Source: Salinibacterium sp. SWN167
Lineage (GTDB): Bacteria > Actinomycetota > Actinomycetes > Actinomycetales > Microbacteriaceae
Reading direction: 5' to 3'
DNA: 64,000 bases
Assembly: GCF_015864665.1 (NCBI RefSeq)
Contig: NZ_JADYWU010000002.1
Coordinates: forward strand, 496,001-560,000
Shown here: piece by piece, positions 59,946 through 64,000 of the stretch
Numbering within the stretch: position 1 is the first letter of the stretch
Layout: every line of letters starts with the position of its first letter
The notes under the pieces: generated by a model
What the model saw: only the letters and a program-made list of their open reading frames with translations
The model's database searches: none
What the model was told of the DNA's origin: nothing
Program-made: the position numbers and the translations under genes

Positions 59946-60947
59946 CTAACCTGCGCGGTTATCTTTGCGCAGCATCGCTTCAACTTCATCGACGGCCATT
60001 GTGGGCATCGTGTTGGCGCTGATGGGGTTCATGACGTCGTCACGGATGTCGTCGAGCAACGTGGTGAGCATCTCACCGGCGTCGTCCACAATTTCGGTAC
60101 TTCGCACTTCGGTACCGTGCAGCAACCATTTCGCGACCGAAAGCTCGGCGTAGAAGGTGGCGCGTTGCTTGAGCTGGCGGTCACCGGCTCCCCGAGCATC
60201 CGCGTAGGCGCCGAAGGCTGTGTCGATGATCGCGTCATTGCGCGGACCAAGCAGCCACTGCAGATCGGTGGCCGGGTCGCCGACCTTGATGTCTTGCCAC
60301 CCGAGTACGCCGGTCACAGCGTTGTCGACGCTCAAGAACGAATCGGAGACGAGGGAACCGTTGACGACGCTGGGCTGGAACTGCCACAGCTTGGAGTCTT
60401 CGGCTGCCTTGCGCCAGCGTTCGAGCAGCGCAGCAGGCACCAGCTTGGTGGCGGCGGCACGATCGATGATCGAAATGCAGGAGCGTAGGCACTCGCCGGC
60501 GGTCTGCACGGGGAGTCCGGCATCCGCAACGAAGCTGGTGGGAAGGGCGTGAATCGCGGCGATGGCGGAACCAATGGATGCCGCGAGTGACCCAGCACCG
60601 GTCGTGTAGGAGCGCATCGGAACTTTGCTGCCGTACACAAATTCGTAGACGATGCCGCGAGTTTGGCCGACAGGAACTTGCCCCGCGTAGCTCGTGACAT
60701 TGAAGGGGAGACGGGTGCGCACACCGGCACTCAAGGCGCGCAGGGCGACGAGGTCGGCGGACTGTACGTTCTCGGCCGCAGCGTTTCGTGGCACCCGAAT
60801 AATCCAGTGTTTGCCGGCGCGGTCAGTGATGAGCGCCGAATCGAAGTCGTTTCCGTTGCCGGTGCCGAACGGGGCGGCTGCGGCAACTTCGAGTCCCTCG
60901 ACAGCAGAGGTCGCCAGCGCGGCTAGAGTGAGATGTGATCTGGCCAT
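59946..60947 (-). CDS. APH/choline-kinase-fold protein with degenerate active site
   Basis: A 333-residue protein with the overall aminoglycoside-phosphotransferase layout: N-lobe (LITDRAGKHWIIRVP), then the C-lobe. The catalytic HGDLxxxN motif reads NGSLVSDS (N196, S198, S203), and the Mg-binding Asp of the DxD/DW motif is G216 in TGVLGWQDI. The Asp in GDPATDLQWLL remains. It is therefore probably a pseudokinase. ATG at 60947 follows TACCCT by seven bases. It sits divergent from the nudC gene; such a gene next to nudC/uvrD2 is conserved in actinobacteria as far as I recall. Confidence 0.85.
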   Translation of the reverse strand: MARSHLTLAALATSAVEGLEVAAAAPFGTGNGNDFDSALITDRAGKHWIIRVPRNAAAENVQSADLVALRALSAGVRTRLPFNVTSYAGQVPVGQTRGIVYEFVYGSKVPMRSYTTGAGSLAASIGSAIAAIHALPTSFVADAGLPVQTAGECLRSCISIIDRAAATKLVPAALLERWRKAAEDSKLWQFQPSVVNGSLVSDSFLSVDNAVTGVLGWQDIKVGDPATDLQWLLGPRNDAIIDTAFGAYADARGAGDRQLKQRATFYAELSVAKWLLHGTEVRSTEIVDDAGEMLTTLLDDIRDDVMNPISANTMPTMAVDEVEAMLRKDNRAG

Positions 60948-60954
60948 AACACTC

Positions 60955-60960
60955 AGGGTA
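60955..60960 (-). promoter_or_regulatory. -10 hexamer TACCCT, leaderless promoter of the pseudokinase-like gene
   Basis: TACCCT on the minus strand is followed by seven bases and the ATG at 60947. A plus-strand TAGGTT (60959-60964) overlaps it and could serve nudC if GTG 60973 is used. Confidence 0.45.
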
Positions 60961-61014
60961 GGTTGCTCTGACGTGCATTTGCCGCACGCCACGCACTTGG
61001 GACGGGGTCGATAC

Positions 61015-61941
61015 ATGTCACAGGCTTTTCTTTCGCGACTGCCATTGTCGCGATATGAGATCGATCGTGACCACTTAGCTCGGGAAGATCCGCGTCTTCT
61101 CGACCGCTTGTGGCGCGAATCGGCAACTCGTGTGCTGCCGATTTTTGATGGCTCGGCCCTGCTGGCTGCCGATGGTTCTTTGGCGCTCTTGCACCCGGAT
61201 GCGATCGAGCGCGGTCACACGAGCGTCTATTTGGGGCGCTCGATGTCGACAACGAGTCCCGAACCGGTTGGCACGCCCATCGTGACGGTTGAACTCGAGG
61301 ATGCCGGTCACTTTGCCGAGGCCGAGTGGGGCAACTTGCGCAGCATTGCACCGCAGTTGAGCGACCGGGATGCGGGGCTTTTCACTGAAGCGCTCGCGAT
61401 TTTGAACTGGCACTCCTCACACTTGTTCTCGCCGCGCACGGGGGAGCCGACCGTTGTGGAGAAAGCCGGGTGGGTTCGCCGCGATGTCGCGTCCAAGCTT
61501 GAAGTGTTTCCTCGCACCGACCCCGCGATCATTGTGGGGGTCACCGACAACGATGATCGTCTGCTTCTGGGGTCGAATGCGCTGTGGGAGTCGAATCGCT
61601 ATTCCTTGCTCGCCGGGTTCGTGGAACCGGGGGAGTCGCTGGAGTCTGCCGTGCAGCGCGAAATTTTCGAAGAGTCGGGTGTTCCCGTAGTCGATCCCGT
61701 CTATTTGGGCAGCCAACCCTGGCCATTTCCGGCGTCGCTCATGCTCGGCTTTATGGCATCCGTTGCTCCTGGCTTCACAGGCCCCGGCACCCCGGATGGC
61801 ACCGAGATCCTCGATCTGCGCTGGTTTAGCCGCGAGGAACTCGCAAACTCTCTCAATGAAATCCGCCTGCCCGGCCATTCGTCGATCGCTCGCGCCATCA
61901 TCGAGCACTGGTACGGCCAACCGATTGACGAACAACCGTGA
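61015..61941 (+). CDS. nudC: NudC-like NADH pyrophosphatase, zinc ribbon lost
   Basis: A 308-residue Nudix hydrolase. The Nudix box is complete (GFVEPGESLESAV then QREIFEESGV) and the NudC-specific SQPWPFPASLMLGF follows, so NAD(H) or NAD-capped RNA hydrolysis to NMN and AMP is likely. The N-terminal zinc ribbon, however, has lost all four cysteines: FCxxCG reads F138-S-P-R-T142-G and CxxC reads D157-V-A-S160. The ATG at 61015 was chosen by similarity; an in-frame GTG at 60973 is the alternative. Its stop overlaps the uvrD2-like start (GTGA). Confidence 0.88.
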   Translation: MSQAFLSRLPLSRYEIDRDHLAREDPRLLDRLWRESATRVLPIFDGSALLAADGSLALLHPDAIERGHTSVYLGRSMSTTSPEPVGTPIVTVELEDAGHFAEAEWGNLRSIAPQLSDRDAGLFTEALAILNWHSSHLFSPRTGEPTVVEKAGWVRRDVASKLEVFPRTDPAIIVGVTDNDDRLLLGSNALWESNRYSLLAGFVEPGESLESAVQREIFEESGVPVVDPVYLGSQPWPFPASLMLGFMASVAPGFTGPGTPDGTEILDLRWFSREELANSLNEIRLPGHSSIARAIIEHWYGQPIDEQP

Positions 61942-63632
61942 CGCTTGAGGCAAACGAATTACTCGACGCGCTAGACGAGGGCCAGCGTCAGGCCGCTGAA
62001 ACTCTCCTCGGACCGGTGTGCCTTCTCGCGGGTGCCGGCACAGGAAAGACTCGCGCCATTACCCATCGCATCGCCTATGGGGTTGCGACCGGTGTGTACC
62101 CTCCCGGTCGAGTCATGGCTCTGACCTTCACGAACCGCGCCGCCGGTGAATTGCGCGGACGGCTTCGTAGCCTTGGCGCAGAAGGTGTTGCCGCACGAAC
62201 GTTCCACGCCTCGGCTCTCTCGCAGCTGAACGCCTTTTGGCCTCAGACCATCGGCGGCACCATGCCGCGCTTGTTGGAAGGCAAAGCGCGCATGATTGCG
62301 CACGCCGCAGACTCGATCAAACTCAAGCTCGATACCGCAACATTGCGGGATGTCGCTGCCGAAATCGAGTGGCGAAAGACGTCGCGGATGTCGGTCGAGC
62401 AATACGGAAACGCTGGCCGCACCGTGCCAGCGGCACTCACCATCGACAAGATGGTCGAACTTCAGTCCGCCTACGAGTCGATAAAGGATGCCCGGCGCCA
62501 GATCGACTTTGAAGATGTGCTCCTGGCAGCCGCCGGCATGATCGAGGCCGAGCCCCGCATCGCGCAGCAGGTTCGCGAGCAATACCGTTTCTTCGTTGTC
62601 GATGAGTATCAGGACGTTTCACCGCTGCAGCACGAACTGCTGCGGCTATGGGTGGGGGATCGTGACGACCTCTGTGTGGTCGGCGACGTCAGCCAGACCA
62701 TTTACTCGTTCGCGGGAGCAAGCCCTGAGTTTTTGCTTCGCTTCGCCTCGCAGCACGACAACGCTGCGGTGCTTCGTTTGGAACGCAATTACCGATCCAC
62801 TCCGGAGATCGTGCACGCCGCAAATAAGTTGATGACGAACCAGAAGGGCGCGCTGACTCTGCAGGCGGCAACAACCGATCACTCTCCGACCCCGCAGGTC
62901 ACCGGCTACGACGACGACAACGCCGAGGCCACGGCGATCGCGGCAACAATTGCCGCCCAAATCGCCGGGGGAGTCAGTCCTGAGGAAATCGCGGTGCTGT
63001 ACCGCATCAATGCGCAGTCCCAACCCATCGAGGCTGCGCTCACGGCTGCAGGAGTGCCCTTCCTGGTCCGCGGCGCGACGCGTTTCTTCGACCAGCGCGA
63101 AGTCAAAGAAGCCATCATGCTGTTGCGCGGTGCCTCCATCACCACGGCGACCGAACCGTTGTTCAAGTCGGTCAGCGACATCCTTCGCTCCATTGGTTGG
63201 TCGCAAGAACCACCCGAGACTGCCGGCGCCGTTCGCGAACGGTGGGAGTCGCTCAACGTGATCATGCGTCTCGCCGAGGATGCCGCTGCGGAGATGACCC
63301 TGCGCGAATTCGTGGCCGACCTTGTCGACCGCCAAAGCAGCAACAACGAACCGTTGCGTTCCGCTGTGAACCTCGCGACCTTGCACTCGGCCAAGGGCCT
63401 GGAATGGGAGTGTGTGCACCTCATCGGCCTCAACGAAGGCCTCCTGCCCATCAGCTACGCCCGCACGCCCGAAGCGATCGACGAAGAACGTCGTCTGCTG
63501 TATGTGGGTATTACGCGTGCCCGCCGGTCACTGGGGATGTCGTGGTCGGCTAGCGCACAAACAGGCCGGGGTGCGCGTCGTGCCCCCAGCCGTTTCCTTG
63601 ACGACGTTCGGGACCGGACGCAGAGCTTGTAA
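61938..63632 (+). CDS. UvrD2-like superfamily I helicase
   Basis: A 564-residue DNA helicase of the UvrD/PcrA type: Walker A LLAGAGTGKTRAITHRI, FTNRAAGELRGRL, VVDEYQDVSPLQ, GDVSQTIYSFAGASPEF, SAKGLEWECVHLIG, and YVGITRARRSLGMSW. It lacks the C-terminal tetra-cysteine and HRDC parts of mycobacterial UvrD2 (about 700 residues), so it is a short form. Probable role: DNA repair and unwinding. GTG start (61938) overlaps the nudC stop. The nudC-uvrD2 pair is conserved in actinobacteria. Confidence 0.9.
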   Translation: MTLEANELLDALDEGQRQAAETLLGPVCLLAGAGTGKTRAITHRIAYGVATGVYPPGRVMALTFTNRAAGELRGRLRSLGAEGVAARTFHASALSQLNAFWPQTIGGTMPRLLEGKARMIAHAADSIKLKLDTATLRDVAAEIEWRKTSRMSVEQYGNAGRTVPAALTIDKMVELQSAYESIKDARRQIDFEDVLLAAAGMIEAEPRIAQQVREQYRFFVVDEYQDVSPLQHELLRLWVGDRDDLCVVGDVSQTIYSFAGASPEFLLRFASQHDNAAVLRLERNYRSTPEIVHAANKLMTNQKGALTLQAATTDHSPTPQVTGYDDDNAEATAIAATIAAQIAGGVSPEEIAVLYRINAQSQPIEAALTAAGVPFLVRGATRFFDQREVKEAIMLLRGASITTATEPLFKSVSDILRSIGWSQEPPETAGAVRERWESLNVIMRLAEDAAAEMTLREFVADLVDRQSSNNEPLRSAVNLATLHSAKGLEWECVHLIGLNEGLLPISYARTPEAIDEERRLLYVGITRARRSLGMSWSASAQTGRGARRAPSRFLDDVRDRTQSL

Positions 63633-64000
63633 TCTGCGTCACTTGTTGGCAGCCGCATTCAGGATGCCGAAATCGCAAGCTTTCATCGCGGCGCCCGGTG
63701 GCGTGGTCGATGCGCACCGACGCAGTAGCGTCGGCCGGTGTCTGATCGAAGACGGTGTACCCGCTGCGACCCAGACGATGCAGGGCCATACGGCTGGCCT
63801 CGCCGGCGGCTTCAGCGATGAGCGTGGGGGTTTGTGCGAGCGAGGTGCGCCCCATGAGCTGAGTCGCGATGGCAGGCCAGGATGGGTCAGCATCGCGGCG
63901 GTGAAGATCAATGCACAGTAGGCATCCGGTGATTCCGGGAGTAACGACCGGGCCAACTTCGGCAGCAGAATCGGTGATGACGACGGGCATATGGGGCACG
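63550..64000 (-). CDS. ThiF-like / TOMM cyclodehydratase-type protein, C-terminal part
   Basis: The 5' end of this gene lies beyond 64000, so only the last 149 residues or so are seen. The block VVTPGITGCLLCIDLHRRDADPSWPAIATQL is the typical actinobacterial ThiF-fold / bacteriocin cyclodehydratase-like segment, followed by RLGRSGYTVFDQ and FRHPECGCQ, where cysteines could bind zinc. It does not by itself imply RiPP synthesis. The 3' end overlaps uvrD2 by 83 bases; the natural end may be soon after the CGCQQ stretch, but the frame stays open to 63550. Confidence 0.7.
   Translation of the reverse strand, partial: VPHMPVVITDSAAEVGPVVTPGITGCLLCIDLHRRDADPSWPAIATQLMGRTSLAQTPTLIAEAAGEASRMALHRLGRSGYTVFDQTPADATASVRIDHATGRRDESLRFRHPECGCQQVTQITSSASGPERRQGNGWGHDAHPGLFVR

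Noticed and set aside
1-64000. tRNA, rRNA, CRISPR array, insertion sequence, prophage or att site
   Set aside because: I looked for T-loop GTTCRANNC blocks with matching stems, regular short repeats with spacers, transposase or integrase motifs and flanking direct repeats, and found none that hold up.

Overview
The window looks like a piece of the core chromosome of a high-GC actinobacterium, most likely of the family Microbacteriaceae. The grounds are the gene content (dapC/dapD/dapE with succinylase-type enzymes, DUF3107, DUF3117, AdnAB-type motor nucleases, NudC next to a UvrD2-like helicase, TatB, a seven-iron ferredoxin), GTG and TTG starts, many leaderless promoters, and constant use of CGGATGC in coding frames. 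I see no rRNA or tRNA gene, insertion sequence, prophage, CRISPR array or integron, and no gap above about 250 bases without a gene.

Layout. 1-4.05 kb: a vWA/solute-binding protein and a minus-strand group (VOC protein, GyrI-like protein, CPBP membrane protein, DCC thiol oxidoreductase). 4.3-11.6 kb: a peptide-type ABC importer (lipoprotein SBP, two permeases, one fused double ATPase), then a second SBP behind a terminator. 11.8-14.3 kb: typA and a small lipoprotein. 14.3-17.7 kb: efeUOB iron uptake, leftward, with a DtxR/IdeR-like box in front. 17.8-21.8 kb: a PIG-L-like membrane protein, fdxA and dapC in an overlapping operon, then citrate synthase. 22-26.6 kb: a lipoprotein, then dapD and dapE divergent from a 26-bp intergenic, and a PIG-V-like glycosyltransferase. 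26.7-30.7 kb: DUF3117, a UvrA2-like ATPase, an O-methyltransferase and tatB. 30.8-36.7 kb: a tail-anchored-looking aldehyde dehydrogenase divergent from a GPH symporter and an S1P-lyase-like PLP enzyme, then a GNAT and a LysR gene. 36.7-41.4 kb: a 40-residue protein, an XRE/DUF2975 pair with a palindromic operator, and the overlapping operon mgtE-like/DUF1003/mrp. 41.4-47.9 kb: metabolic genes (aminopeptidase P, endonuclease/phosphatase, PHP, PatB/MalY, lactate dehydrogenase). 48-63.6 kb: a nucleic-acid block (DEAD-box helicase, ferritin-like protein, DUF3107, AdnA, AdnB, pseudokinase-like APH protein, NudC-like Nudix protein, UvrD2-like helicase), interrupted by a LysR/MFS pair. The right edge cuts a ThiF/TOMM-cyclodehydratase-like gene.

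How the genes work together. DapC, DapD and DapE are three steps of the succinylase branch to diaminopimelate, for lysine and peptidoglycan. EfeU, EfeO and EfeB form one iron importer. AdnA and AdnB should form the double-strand-break resection motor nuclease. The most useful new observations are: about 20 genes whose start codon lies 6-7 bases after a TANNNT -10 hexamer, including back-to-back pairs; a 21-bp palindrome over the -10 and start codon of the DUF2975/XRE operon; three family members that have lost their diagnostic catalytic or metal residues (PIG-L, NudC, APH kinase); and a possible aldehyde-metabolism module (S1P-lyase-like enzyme, transporter, tail-anchored aldehyde dehydrogenase). 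I found no obvious new defence or mobile system.
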